A stretch of DNA of 39,041 nucleotides from Acidimicrobiia bacterium. Lineage in GTDB: Bacteria > Actinomycetota > Acidimicrobiia > Spongiisociales > Spongiisociaceae. Below, in pieces: positions 27,742 through 36,595 of the stretch (positions are counted from its first letter, which is position 1; each line of letters opens with the position of its first letter). Under the pieces are notes generated by a model, which worked only from the letters and a program-made list of their open reading frames with translations, was not told where the DNA came from and ran no database searches. Location of the stretch: contig JAGWAN010000042.1 in NCBI GenBank assembly GCA_021296345.1, forward strand, positions 1 to 39,041, written 5' to 3'. The translations under genes were made by a program, and so were the position numbers.

Positions 27742-29049
27742 ATGACCACCGAAGGCCGCCGGGGACGACGCCTCACCGCCACCGTTACCGATCTGGAGGT
27801 CGCCCGGCAGAAGGCATACCTCATCAGCGTTGACTTCGACGGGGCCGGCATCGGCGACGTCGATCGGTCGCTCGAGGAGCTGGTCCTGCTGACGGATACT
27901 GCCGGATCAACCCCGGTTGCGACCGTGCGGGTCCGGCGCCGCTCCCCGAACGCCGCCACGCTGATCGGTCCTGGCCAGGCCGAGGACCTGGCCCAAGACG
28001 CTCAGGCTCTGGATGTGGACGTGGTGGTGTTCGACAACGACCTGTCGCCGGGCCAGCAGCGCAACCTCCAGCAGCTGTTCGAGTGCGACGTGGTCGACCG
28101 GGTAGCCGTGATCCTGGATATCTTCGCCCAGCACGCAACCAGCCGGGAGGGCATGCTCCAGGTGGAGTCGGCTCTCCTCCGCTATCACCTGCCCCGGCTG
28201 CGCGGGAAGGGCACCGAGCTGAGCAGGCTCGGCGGAGGAATCGGCACGAGGGGACCCGGCGAGACCAAGCTGGAAACCGACCGGCGGCGGATCAGGCAGC
28301 GCATCACCTACGTGGAGAAGCGCCTCAAGGAAGTCCAAAAGGTCCGGGAGGCCCAGCGCAAGACGCGCAGCGGATCGGCCATCCCCCAGGTCTCGCTGGT
28401 CGGGTACACCAACGCCGGCAAGTCCACGCTGCTGAACGCCCTCACCGGGGCCGGGGTGCTCACCCAGGACCGCCTGTTCTCCACCCTCGACTCGACCACC
28501 CGTCGCCTAGAGCTTTCCAACGGGCGCCAGGTGTTGCTGTCCGACACGGTCGGGTTCGTCCGCCGGCTACCCCATCAGCTGGTCGAGGCCTTCCGTTCCA
28601 CCCTCCAGGAAACGGTGCAGGCCGACCTGCTACTACACGTGGTGGACGTGTCCGAACCCGGTGCGCCCGACCAGATCTCGGCGGTCAGAGAAGTCCTCGA
28701 CTCGATCGGCGCCGGCCAAGTCCCCGAGCTCCTGGTGCTCAACAAGGCCGACTCCGCCGACGGCGCGAGTGTCTCCCGCGTCGAGCTGCTATATCCGGAC
28801 GCGGTGCTCGTTTCTGCCGCGGAGGCCGCCGGGCTTGAGGAACTGGCGGTTCGGATCGCCGGTGTGCTGGCTCGAGGTTTCCTGGAGATCGACCTGGTGA
28901 TCCCCTACACCGAGGGATCCGTCCTGGGAGAGCTCCGCCGCGAGGCGGAAATCCTGACCGAGGACCACCGGGCGGAGGGCACCCTGATCAGCGTCCGGCT
29001 GCCTCCGGATCGGGCCGGACGCTACCGGCGGTTCGCCCTGGTCGGCTGA
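27742..29049 (+). CDS. hflX: GTPase HflX
   Basis: The protein is 435 residues. The N-terminal HflX domain includes 'IGPGQAEDLA' near 75, 'VVVFDNDLSPGQQRNLQQ' near 94 and the signature 'RLRGKGTELSRLGGGIGTRGPGE' (152-174), then a coiled linker. The G domain has G1 'GYTNAGKST' (221-229), G3 'DTVGFVRRLPHQLVEAF' and G4 'NKAD'. HflX is a ribosome-associated GTPase that splits stalled or stressed 70S ribosomes. AGGAAG precedes the ATG. An inverted pair TAGGAGGGT (27627-27635) and ACCCTCCTA (27723-27731) could fold the leader and partly occlude that site. The 3' end overlaps the convergent ppgK gene by 28 bp. Confidence 0.95.
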   Translation: MTTEGRRGRRLTATVTDLEVARQKAYLISVDFDGAGIGDVDRSLEELVLLTDTAGSTPVATVRVRRRSPNAATLIGPGQAEDLAQDAQALDVDVVVFDNDLSPGQQRNLQQLFECDVVDRVAVILDIFAQHATSREGMLQVESALLRYHLPRLRGKGTELSRLGGGIGTRGPGETKLETDRRRIRQRITYVEKRLKEVQKVREAQRKTRSGSAIPQVSLVGYTNAGKSTLLNALTGAGVLTQDRLFSTLDSTTRRLELSNGRQVLLSDTVGFVRRLPHQLVEAFRSTLQETVQADLLLHVVDVSEPGAPDQISAVREVLDSIGAGQVPELLVLNKADSADGASVSRVELLYPDAVLVSAAEAAGLEELAVRIAGVLARGFLEIDLVIPYTEGSVLGELRREAEILTEDHRAEGTLISVRLPPDRAGRYRRFALVG

Positions 29050-29795
29050 GCGGCCTCGGACTCGGCGGCCCGCAGCGCCGCCCCGACGATGCCGGCGTTG
29101 TTGCGCAGCGCGGCGGGTACCAGATCGGCCCGGGAACGCAGGTGGGGGCCGAAGGTGTCGAAGCGCTTCGAGATTCCCCCGCCGATCACCACCAGATCGG
29201 GAGAGAGGAGCCGGTCCAGGTGGGCCAGGACCTCGTTGAGCCGCTCCGTCCACTCACCGAATGAAAGTTTCTGTACCTTGCGCGCCCGGTTGGAGGCACG
29301 CTTCTCGATCACCTCCCCGCCTAGCTCGAGATGACCCAGTTCGGTGTTGGGGACCAGCCGGCCGTCGTGTAGCAGGGCGGAGCCGATGCCGGTTCCGAGC
29401 GTGAGCACCAGAACCACCCCGGACCGCCCGGCCGCCGCGCCGAACCGGGCCTCGGCCAGGCCGGCCGCGTCGGCGTCGTTGATCATCACCACCGGCCGCC
29501 CGCAGGCCTCCGAGAACCGTGCTCCGGCATCTACCCCGATCCAGCTGCCGTCGAGGTTGGCGGCCGAGTAGATCCGGTCCGAGATGACGATGCCCGGGAA
29601 GGCGCATCCGATCGGACCGGTCACGCCGGAGAAGGAACCCACGATCCTGCCGAGGATTCGGGACACCGGTTCGACCAGAGCGGGCTGCGGGGTGGGGATG
29701 CGGCACCGATCCGCGGCGAGTGCGCCCGACACCAAGTCGACCGGGGCGCCCTTGATTCCGCTCCCGCCGATGTCGATACCGAGGCGAGCATCCAT
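29022..29795 (-). CDS. ppgK: Polyphosphate glucokinase
   Basis: A 257-residue ROK/ASKHA-fold kinase. It has 'LGIDIGGSGIKGAPVDL' at the N-terminus (phosphate 1), 'IGCAFPGIV' near 62, 'VMINDADAAGLAEARFG' with the catalytic Asp near 105, 'VLTLGTGIGSAL' (phosphate 2) and 'NTELGHLELGG'. The short 'KRASNRARKVQKLSFGEWTERLNEVL' segment is characteristic of PpgK. It phosphorylates glucose using polyphosphate or ATP, typical of actinobacteria. It may feed the nearby gnd and manA sugar-phosphate enzymes, though they are separate transcripts. Confidence 0.92.
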   Translation of the reverse strand: MDARLGIDIGGSGIKGAPVDLVSGALAADRCRIPTPQPALVEPVSRILGRIVGSFSGVTGPIGCAFPGIVISDRIYSAANLDGSWIGVDAGARFSEACGRPVVMINDADAAGLAEARFGAAAGRSGVVLVLTLGTGIGSALLHDGRLVPNTELGHLELGGEVIEKRASNRARKVQKLSFGEWTERLNEVLAHLDRLLSPDLVVIGGGISKRFDTFGPHLRSRADLVPAALRNNAGIVGAALRAAESEAAQPTRANRR

Positions 29796-29972
29796 CTCCC
29801 TTAGCCCCGATCATTCATTTTCATGGATGGGGTTTGAAGGGGAGAAGGCGCGGCGCTTCGGGTCGCCCGTCCTGGGCGCCACTCACCGCCAAGGTGAAGG
29901 GTGACCGCTCGGCAATGATGCGGTTGAAGTGGCCTGATGAGCATCGGTGTGCTGGAACATGAATGATCAGGC

Positions 29973-30395
29973 CTAGGGTACGGCAACGTCGAAGTCGGCG
30001 AGTAGGTTTCGGACCAGGCGCTCGATCTCGTCCCGGATCGGACGGATCTCGGCCGTCCCCTTACCGGCGGGGTCGGCCAACTCCCAGTCCAGGTAGCGCT
30101 TGCCGGGCATCACCGGGCAGGCATCACCGCACCCCATGGTGACGACCACATCGGAAGCGGCCACCTGGTCGGCGGACAACTCCTTCGGAGCCACGTCTCC
30201 CAACTGAACCCCCCGCTCGGCCATCACCTCGACTACCGCAGGATTCACCCGCTCGGCCGGCATCGAGCCGGCGCTCCTCACCACCACCCGGCCACCTGCC
30301 AGGTGGCGGAGGAAGCCCGCCGCCATCTGCGAGCGCCCGGCGTTGTGGACGCACACGAACAAGACCTCGGGAATCGCTCCGGTACGCCGCGCCAT
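29973..30395 (-). CDS. arsC: Arsenate reductase, low-molecular-weight phosphatase type
   Basis: A 140-residue protein with the P-loop 'VLFVCVHNAGRSQMAAGFLRHL' (C-x5-R) at residue 14 onward, 'RSAGSMPAERVNPAVVEVMAERG', the 'VVTMGCGDACPVMPGK' segment with two further cysteines, and a C-terminal 'IRDEIERLVRNLL'. These match the ArsC/Wzb fold of arsenate reductases linked to thioredoxin or mycothiol. It reduces arsenate to arsenite. It is divergent from an aquaporin gene (111 bp between starts), the usual pairing where the channel exports the arsenite formed. ATG 30395 fits family length. Confidence 0.9.
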   Translation of the reverse strand: MARRTGAIPEVLFVCVHNAGRSQMAAGFLRHLAGGRVVVRSAGSMPAERVNPAVVEVMAERGVQLGDVAPKELSADQVAASDVVVTMGCGDACPVMPGKRYLDWELADPAGKGTAEIRPIRDEIERLVRNLLADFDVAVP

Positions 30396-30506
30396 GGGGA
30401 CGACTCTACGAGCGGTGATTGAACAAGCGGTGAAATCACGGAGAAGGTATGTCCAATAGGGTCCGCAATGGCCATCGAGGCCGGCCGGCGCCTCTACATT
30501 GGCCCC

Positions 30507-31187
30507 ATGGATACGGCAATCCCAACCCTGAGCAGGCGCCTGCTTGCCGAGGGAACCGGTACCGCCTTTCTGCTGATAGCAGTGGTAGGCGGGGGAATCG
30601 CGGCCCAACGCCTGAGCCCCTCGGATGTAGGACTCCAGTTGTTCGAGGCCGCGGTGGTGACAGCCTTCGCCCTGGCGATGCTGATCTGGTCCTTCGGTCC
30701 TATCTCGGGCGCCCACTTCAACCCGTGCGTGACCCTGATGGAGACGATGATGGGCAGGCGCCCGGTCGGGGAGGCGGCTGCCTACGTAGGGGCTCAGGTG
30801 ATAGGCGGGATCCTCGGCGCCGTCCTTGCCAACCTCATGTTCGAGCTCAAGGCCGTGGACTGGTCGCAGACATCCCGGGGCGGCGCCGGGCAGCTTCTGG
30901 GCGAGGTCATCGCCACGCTGGGACTGCTGATGGTGATCTTCCTGATCGCCCGCCCGGGTGGCGCCGGGGCCGGATTCGTGGCGCCGGCGGTCGGCATGTA
31001 CATCGGAGGCGCCTACTTCTTCACCTCCTCCACCAGCTTCGCCAACCCGGCGGTCACCATCGCCCGGATGTTCTCGGACACTTTCGCCGGGATCGCACCC
31101 GCCTCCGCCCCCGGATTCATCATCATGCAGCTGGTCGGGACGGGCGCGGCCTACCTCCTGGTTCGCTACCTGGTGAACGAGACCTGA
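30507..31187 (+). CDS. Aquaporin-family channel paired with arsC (AqpS-like)
   Basis: The protein is 226 residues with six hydrophobic helices. The two half-helix motifs are 'HFNPCVT' near 68 (NPC in place of NPA) and 'FANPAVT' near 187. MIP channels of this size next to arsC commonly carry arsenite out of the cell. A GTG/ATG upstream frame from 30468 exists, but the ATG at 30507 begins the conserved 'RRLLAEGTGTAFLLIAVVGGG' region. The selectivity Arg after the second NPA is replaced (NPAVTIAR), leaving Arg three residues later as usual for the family. Confidence 0.88.
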   Translation: MDTAIPTLSRRLLAEGTGTAFLLIAVVGGGIAAQRLSPSDVGLQLFEAAVVTAFALAMLIWSFGPISGAHFNPCVTLMETMMGRRPVGEAAAYVGAQVIGGILGAVLANLMFELKAVDWSQTSRGGAGQLLGEVIATLGLLMVIFLIARPGGAGAGFVAPAVGMYIGGAYFFTSSTSFANPAVTIARMFSDTFAGIAPASAPGFIIMQLVGTGAAYLLVRYLVNET

Positions 31188-31266
31188 ACCAGGATCCGCT
31201 CCGGCATCGGAATCAGGAGAATGCCGAAGATCTCGGTAGATTCGGGCCTGCTACCCGAGGGGACAA

Positions 31267-32676
31267 GTGGAAACCGCTGACATTGGAATGATCGGGCTGG
31301 CCGTTATGGGCCAGAACCTGGTGCTGAACATGGCCGACCATGGCTACACCGTGGCCGTCTACAACCGGACCACCCGGCGCACGACCGAATTCGTGAACGG
31401 CCCCGCCGCCGGGGCCGCTGTGATTGGAACCGAAACGATCGAGGAGTTCGTGGGGCGCCTCAAAAGGCCCCGCCAAGTGGTGGTGATGGTCAAGGCCGGA
31501 CGGGCGGTTGACGCCGTCCTCGCGGGGCTAATCCCACTGCTCGATGAAGGGGATATCGTCATCGACGGTGGCAACTCCCACTTCGAGGACTCGGCTCGGC
31601 GGGTGAAGGAGCTCCGGGATCGAGGTCTGTCGTTCGTTGGTGCGGGCATCTCAGGGGGCGAGGAGGGCGCCCGCAACGGGCCCTCCATCATGCCGGGTGG
31701 CGACGAAGCGGCCTGGCCGGAGGTGAAGGGCGTGCTCCAGTCCAATGGAACGCCGTGCTGCGACTGGGTGGGACCGGACGGTTCGGGCCACTACACGAAG
31801 ATGGTGCACAACGGCATCGAGTACGGCGACATGCAGGTGATCGCCGAGGCCTACCACCTCATGAGGGTGGTGCTGGGGATGGACTGCGAGCAGATGGCCG
31901 GGGCCTTCCGGACCTGGGGAGAGGGCCTGCTCGATTCCTACCTGGTCAACATCACCGCCGACATCCTTGGTCATGTCGACGAGAACGGCGAGCCGACCCT
32001 CGAACGGATTCTGGACGCCGCCGGCCAGAAGGGGACGGGTAAGTGGGCGGTCATCTCCTCGCTCGACCTCGGCTACCCGCTGACCCTGGTGGCCGAGGCC
32101 GTCTATGCCCGGGTGGTGTCCTCCCTGCGGGACCAGCGGTTCGAGGCGGCGGAGCTGGTGGGCTCCGGCGTAAAGCGGGCCGACGGCCTGGGCGCGGGCT
32201 TCGTAGACGACATTCACGACGCCCTCTACGCCTCCAAGATCGTGTCGTACGCCCAGGGCTTCATGTTGCTCGGTGCGGCCGCCTCCGAGTACGGCTGGAA
32301 TCTCGACTACGGACGGATCGCCCAACTCTGGCGGGAGGGTTGCATAATCAAGGCGGCCTTCCTGGACGACATCACCGCCGCTTTCCGGAGGAGACCCGAC
32401 CTGCCGAACCTCATCTTGGACCGCTTCTTCGCCGAGGCGCTGGACAAGGCCGAGCCGGGGTGGCGGCGGGTGGTGGCAACCGCCGTCCAGGTCGGGCTAC
32501 CGGTTCCGGCGTACGCCTCGGCGCTGGCGTTCTACGACTCCTACCGATCGAAGCGGCTTCCGGCCAACCTCATCCAGGCCCAACGGGACTATTTCGGCGC
32601 GCACACCTACGAACGGGTCGACCGCCCCCGCGGAGAGTTCTTCCACACCGACTGGACCCGTCCGGGCACGGACTAG
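31267..32676 (+). CDS. gnd: 6-phosphogluconate dehydrogenase, decarboxylating
   Basis: The protein is 469 residues, normal for the long homodimeric form. It has the NADP fold 'IGLAVMGQNLVLNMADHGYTVAVYNRT' with the NRT typical of NADP preference, 'IDGGNSHFEDSARR', 'GISGGEEGARNGPSIMPGG', the catalytic 'GSGHYTKMVHNGIEYGDMQ' and 'GTGKWAVISSLDLG'. It converts 6-phosphogluconate to ribulose 5-phosphate and CO2 in the pentose phosphate pathway. The GTG at 31267 has GAGGGGAC upstream. It is codirectional with the aquaporin gene, 79 bp apart. Confidence 0.95.
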   Translation: METADIGMIGLAVMGQNLVLNMADHGYTVAVYNRTTRRTTEFVNGPAAGAAVIGTETIEEFVGRLKRPRQVVVMVKAGRAVDAVLAGLIPLLDEGDIVIDGGNSHFEDSARRVKELRDRGLSFVGAGISGGEEGARNGPSIMPGGDEAAWPEVKGVLQSNGTPCCDWVGPDGSGHYTKMVHNGIEYGDMQVIAEAYHLMRVVLGMDCEQMAGAFRTWGEGLLDSYLVNITADILGHVDENGEPTLERILDAAGQKGTGKWAVISSLDLGYPLTLVAEAVYARVVSSLRDQRFEAAELVGSGVKRADGLGAGFVDDIHDALYASKIVSYAQGFMLLGAAASEYGWNLDYGRIAQLWREGCIIKAAFLDDITAAFRRRPDLPNLILDRFFAEALDKAEPGWRRVVATAVQVGLPVPAYASALAFYDSYRSKRLPANLIQAQRDYFGAHTYERVDRPRGEFFHTDWTRPGTD

Positions 32677-32755
32677 CACAGGACAAGTATCCAGGTCAGG
32701 CCATCAGTGGTCGGCATCTGCCACTCAGTATGGGACACGAGACGGGGAAACGGCG

Positions 32756-33760
32756 CTAGGCGGCCGCTACCAGGCCGATCTCCAGGAGGGTGGTTCCCTC
32801 TTCGGAGGTAACCACTGCTGAGAGCGCTCGGGCAGCAGGGATCAGGGTCGTGCCTCCGGCCGACACTCCGCCGGGGAGAGCGTTCTCGTTCCCGACGGAG
32901 GCCGAACCACGGGTCACCATCAGGATCCGCAGCTCGGGCTTCCGGACGAGCGCCGGACTGTCCCCCTTGGCAAGGCGATGTTCCCTGATCCAGTAGTGGG
33001 GTGTGGAGACCAGCAGGCGGCTTCCGTTGCTGTCCATCGGTGACATCGAGAGGGCCGGCTGGTGCTCGCCGGCCAGCACCCCGAGGGCGTCCTCGACATG
33101 GAGCGGACGCTCGGGACGTCGGTATTCCTCCGTCCAGTCGTAGAGGCGGAAGGTCGTGTCCGACGGGGTCTGGACCTCAGCAACGGTGGCATGCACCGTC
33201 CCGGCGGGGAGATGGTGGAAGTCCCCCCGCCCCACGGGAATTCTCTGGAGGAGCCTCGACAGACGGGGTGTTCCGGCTGCGGCTCGGACGTCCTCCATCG
33301 TGACTCCGGGACGGAAGCCCTTGAAGATCGATGCGCCGGGTGCGGCGTCGAGCACGTACCAGGATTCGGTCTTGGGGAACCATCCACGGCGGCGGGCGGC
33401 GTACTCCTCGTCGGGATGGACCTGGATCGAGAGGTGTTCGGCGGTGTCGAGCAGCTTGACCAGGAGCGGAAAGTCACCCGCCGGGGTTGGTGACGCGGAG
33501 CCCAGCAGCTCGGATCCCGACTCCACGATCAGTTGCCGGAGGCTCTTGCCGCGATGAGGGCCGCCCGCCACCAACGTACGGCCCCTGGTGGATGCCGACA
33601 GGGCATCGTCAGGTAGGTCGGCCACCTCCCAGGACTCCCCGTAGGTGGTTCCGGCGGGCAAGCCATCCGGCAGGGCCTTGCCGAGCCCTTCCAGGCGATG
33701 CCCGCCCCATGGTTTGGGGACGAGGATGGGCTCGAGTGCGAGTGGGTCGCTTACCTTCAC
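32756..33760 (-). CDS. manA: Mannose-6-phosphate isomerase, class I
   Basis: A 334-residue cupin enzyme with 'PKPWGGHRLEGLGK' at the N-terminus, 'GESWEVADLPDD', the zinc site segment 'LLVKLLDTAEHLSIQVHPDEEYA' (Gln-Val-His), 'KTESWYVLDAAPGA' (Glu ligand) and 'FHHLPAGTVHA' (His ligand). It interconverts mannose 6-phosphate and fructose 6-phosphate. It is convergent with gnd and divergent from the aminopeptidase gene, with 146 bp between starts. Confidence 0.92.
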   Translation of the reverse strand: MKVSDPLALEPILVPKPWGGHRLEGLGKALPDGLPAGTTYGESWEVADLPDDALSASTRGRTLVAGGPHRGKSLRQLIVESGSELLGSASPTPAGDFPLLVKLLDTAEHLSIQVHPDEEYAARRRGWFPKTESWYVLDAAPGASIFKGFRPGVTMEDVRAAAGTPRLSRLLQRIPVGRGDFHHLPAGTVHATVAEVQTPSDTTFRLYDWTEEYRRPERPLHVEDALGVLAGEHQPALSMSPMDSNGSRLLVSTPHYWIREHRLAKGDSPALVRKPELRILMVTRGSASVGNENALPGGVSAGGTTLIPAARALSAVVTSEEGTTLLEIGLVAAA

Positions 33761-33906
33761 CGGCGTCCCCCTGAGGACCGGGCGGCCGCTCGGCCGCGCA
33801 CTATCGCGGTGCTGCTTAACATGGTGGTGATGCCGAGCTGGTACATGGATCGGATCGTATCCCGTTCGGACATCTCCCTCCCGGATTCCCGAGCCATGGA
33901 GTCATG

Positions 33907-36417
33907 ATGACCGACCCTTCCTACCGGTTACCCCGCCAAGTGGTCCCTCGCCACTACCGATTGCGGATGGAACCCGACCTCGATAGCGCCACCTTCGCCG
34001 GTTCGGAGGTGGTGACCCTCGACGTGGTCGAGGCTACCGACCGGGTGGAGCTCAACGCAGCCGAACTGCGGATCGATCAAGCTCGATTCGTCCGGAGCAA
34101 CGCCAGTGCTCACGCCGAGGTCGAGTACGACGAGGAACTGCAGCGGGCCACCCTCCTGCTCGCCCAGCCCCTGTCGGCCGGTCGATGGGAGCTCCACTGC
34201 CGGTTCTCGGGGATCCTGAACGATCAGCTCCGAGGCTTCTACCTGTCCACGTTCGACGACGAGGACGGGAATGAACAGGTCATCGCGACCACCCAGTTCG
34301 AGGCCACCGACGCCCGCCGCGCCTTACCGTGTTGGGACGAGCCGGACTTCAAGGCTTCCTTCGGGGTCACCCTGGTGGTGCCGGAGGATCTGATGGCGGT
34401 CTCGACCGGCGCCGAGATCGAACGGGAGTCTCTCGGTGACGGCCGGGTGGCGATCACCTTCGCCGAAACCATCGTGATGTCGACCTACCTGGTGGCCTTC
34501 GTGGTGGGTCCCTTCGAGGCCACCCCGCCGGCCGATGTGAACGGGGTACCGCTCCGCATCGTCGCGCCCAGAGGGAAGATGCACCTCACCGGATTCGCGC
34601 TGGAGTGCAGCCGGTTCTGCCTCGACTACCTGGCCACCTACTACGGCATCCCCTACCCGGGCGACAAGGTGGACATGGTGGCGATCCCCGACTTCGCCTT
34701 CGGCGCCATGGAGAACCTGGGATGCATCACCTACCGGGAATCGGTGCTGCTGGTCGACGACGAGCTCGCCACCTCGGCCGAGAAGATGCGGATCCTGGAC
34801 GTGATCGGGCACGAACTGGCCCACATGTGGTTCGGGGATCTGGTCACGATGAAGTGGTGGAACGGCATCTGGCTGAACGAGGCATTCGCCACATTCATGG
34901 AGAGTCCCGGATGGAAGCGCTGGCTGGAGTTCGCGGCGGCCGAGCGTCCCTGGGCGTTCAAGACCGACGAGCTGGCCGGTACGAGGCCGGTGGAGTTCGA
35001 GGTGCGTTCCCCCGCGCAGGCCGAGGGGATGTTCGACGGCATCACGTACGGCAAGGGCTCGGCCGTGCTCCGGATGATGGAGCAGTACCTGGGCGAGGAG
35101 CCGTTCCGGGCAGGGGTCGAGAGCTACCTGCGGCGGCACGCCTACGGCAACACCGAGACGAGTGACCTGTGGGAGAGCCTGGACGGTTCCTCAGGTCGCC
35201 CGGTGGGCGAGATCATGGACACCTGGATACTCCAGGGCGGCTACCCGCAGCTGACCGTTCGCGCCGAGGAGGGCGGCGTGTCCCTGGAGCAGGGCCGCTT
35301 CCTGCTGATCCCGGATCCCGCCGATACCAGCACCTGGAAGATCCCGGTCCAGCTCCGGGGGATGGCGGGCGGAGAACCGTTCGAGACCGGCGTGCTGGTG
35401 GAAGGGTCGCGGGTCACGGTCCCGCTGGGCGGACCAGTGGATTGGGTGATCGCCAACGCAGGCGGGCACGGGTTCTACCGGTCGCGATACGAGGAGCCGC
35501 TGCTGGATGCGCTCGTGGACCGGCTCCACCTGCTGGATCCGGTGGAGCGGTTCGTGCTGGTGGATGATGCCTGGACCTTCGTCGAGGCGGGACGGTCGGG
35601 AGTGTCCGGCTTCGTGAGCCTGGCCTCCGCCTTCCGGGACGAGCAGGAACAGGCGGTCTGGGGAGCCTTGCTGGGCGCCATCGCCTCCATCGGGCACCAT
35701 CTGGTCACCGCAAGCACCCGGCCACGCTACGAGCGGTGGGTGGCCGGACTCCTCGCTCCCCTCGCCGACCAGCTGGGATGGGCGCCCGCCGCGGAGGAGA
35801 CCGATCTGGTGCGCCGCCTCCGCGGGCGGGTGATCGACTCGCTGGGGCGGCTGGCCAAGCTTCCCGAGGTCGTCGAGCAGGCCCGGAGCATCCACGAGCA
35901 GCGGGTCGCCGAACCCACCTCGGTGGATCCCGAGGTGGCCGGGGCGGTCATCTCGGTCTGCGCCGCGCATGGAGACGCCGAGACCTACGAGAGGTTCCTT
36001 GACCGGCATCGAGCCGTCCGCAACCCTCAGGAGTCCCTCAAGTACCTGCGGGCGCTGGCGTCGTTCGACGCCGAGGATGCGGTGGACCGCACATTCGAGC
36101 TCATCGTGGACCGCACCGTCCGCAACCAGGACACCAGCTGGGTGCTGGCCCGGATGCTGGCCAACCGGACCACCGGTCCCTATGCTCGATTGGATGCCAT
36201 CCTCGAGATCATCCCGCCGATGACCCAGTCGCGCATAGCGGACGGCTTCCCCGCTCTGTCCCATCCCGAGGTGGCCGCTGAGGTGACGGCCTTCCTGGCC
36301 GAGAACCCTCTCCCCAATGCCGCCAAGGCCGTGGAGCAGAAGCTGGAGCGCCTCTCCGCCCTGGTGAAGATGAGGGAGCGCGAGACCGGAGCGATCGCCG
36401 GTGCTCTCCCGGAGTGA
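33907..36417 (+). CDS. pepN: M1-family aminopeptidase (PepN-like)
   Basis: A zinc aminopeptidase of about 836 residues. It has the beta-saddle N-terminal domain, exopeptidase motif 'GAMEN' near 267-271, zinc motif 'HELAHMWFGDLVTMKWWNGIWLNEAFATF' region (HELAH about 302, Glu about 325), catalytic Tyr in 'GITYGKGSAVLRMMEQYLG' and a C-terminal ERAP1-like helical domain to the end. It removes N-terminal residues from peptides. ATG 33907 is 5 nt from GGAG at 33898-33901; the adjacent ATG at 33904 is too close. Intact and of normal length for the monomeric cytosolic members. Confidence 0.95.
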   Translation: MTDPSYRLPRQVVPRHYRLRMEPDLDSATFAGSEVVTLDVVEATDRVELNAAELRIDQARFVRSNASAHAEVEYDEELQRATLLLAQPLSAGRWELHCRFSGILNDQLRGFYLSTFDDEDGNEQVIATTQFEATDARRALPCWDEPDFKASFGVTLVVPEDLMAVSTGAEIERESLGDGRVAITFAETIVMSTYLVAFVVGPFEATPPADVNGVPLRIVAPRGKMHLTGFALECSRFCLDYLATYYGIPYPGDKVDMVAIPDFAFGAMENLGCITYRESVLLVDDELATSAEKMRILDVIGHELAHMWFGDLVTMKWWNGIWLNEAFATFMESPGWKRWLEFAAAERPWAFKTDELAGTRPVEFEVRSPAQAEGMFDGITYGKGSAVLRMMEQYLGEEPFRAGVESYLRRHAYGNTETSDLWESLDGSSGRPVGEIMDTWILQGGYPQLTVRAEEGGVSLEQGRFLLIPDPADTSTWKIPVQLRGMAGGEPFETGVLVEGSRVTVPLGGPVDWVIANAGGHGFYRSRYEEPLLDALVDRLHLLDPVERFVLVDDAWTFVEAGRSGVSGFVSLASAFRDEQEQAVWGALLGAIASIGHHLVTASTRPRYERWVAGLLAPLADQLGWAPAAEETDLVRRLRGRVIDSLGRLAKLPEVVEQARSIHEQRVAEPTSVDPEVAGAVISVCAAHGDAETYERFLDRHRAVRNPQESLKYLRALASFDAEDAVDRTFELIVDRTVRNQDTSWVLARMLANRTTGPYARLDAILEIIPPMTQSRIADGFPALSHPEVAAEVTAFLAENPLPNAAKAVEQKLERLSALVKMRERETGAIAGALPE

Positions 36418-36595
36418 GGCGGTCCGATGTCGGGTCGAACTATCTCGTTGTTCGTAGCTACCAGTGGTCGGTCTGCGGAACGGCGGTGTGATGTGGCGTC
36501 GGCAGCGACGGCACGCCGATGACCGCCAGACCACGCCTGGTTGTTTCGCTGACAGACCACTACCGTCAGGATCCATTGAGGAGAGGAAACAGGGC

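Noticed and set aside
29022..29049. 28-bp convergent overlap of hflX and ppgK as a regulatory antisense signal
   Set aside because: Short 3' overlaps are common in compact genomes; nothing indicates a special role.
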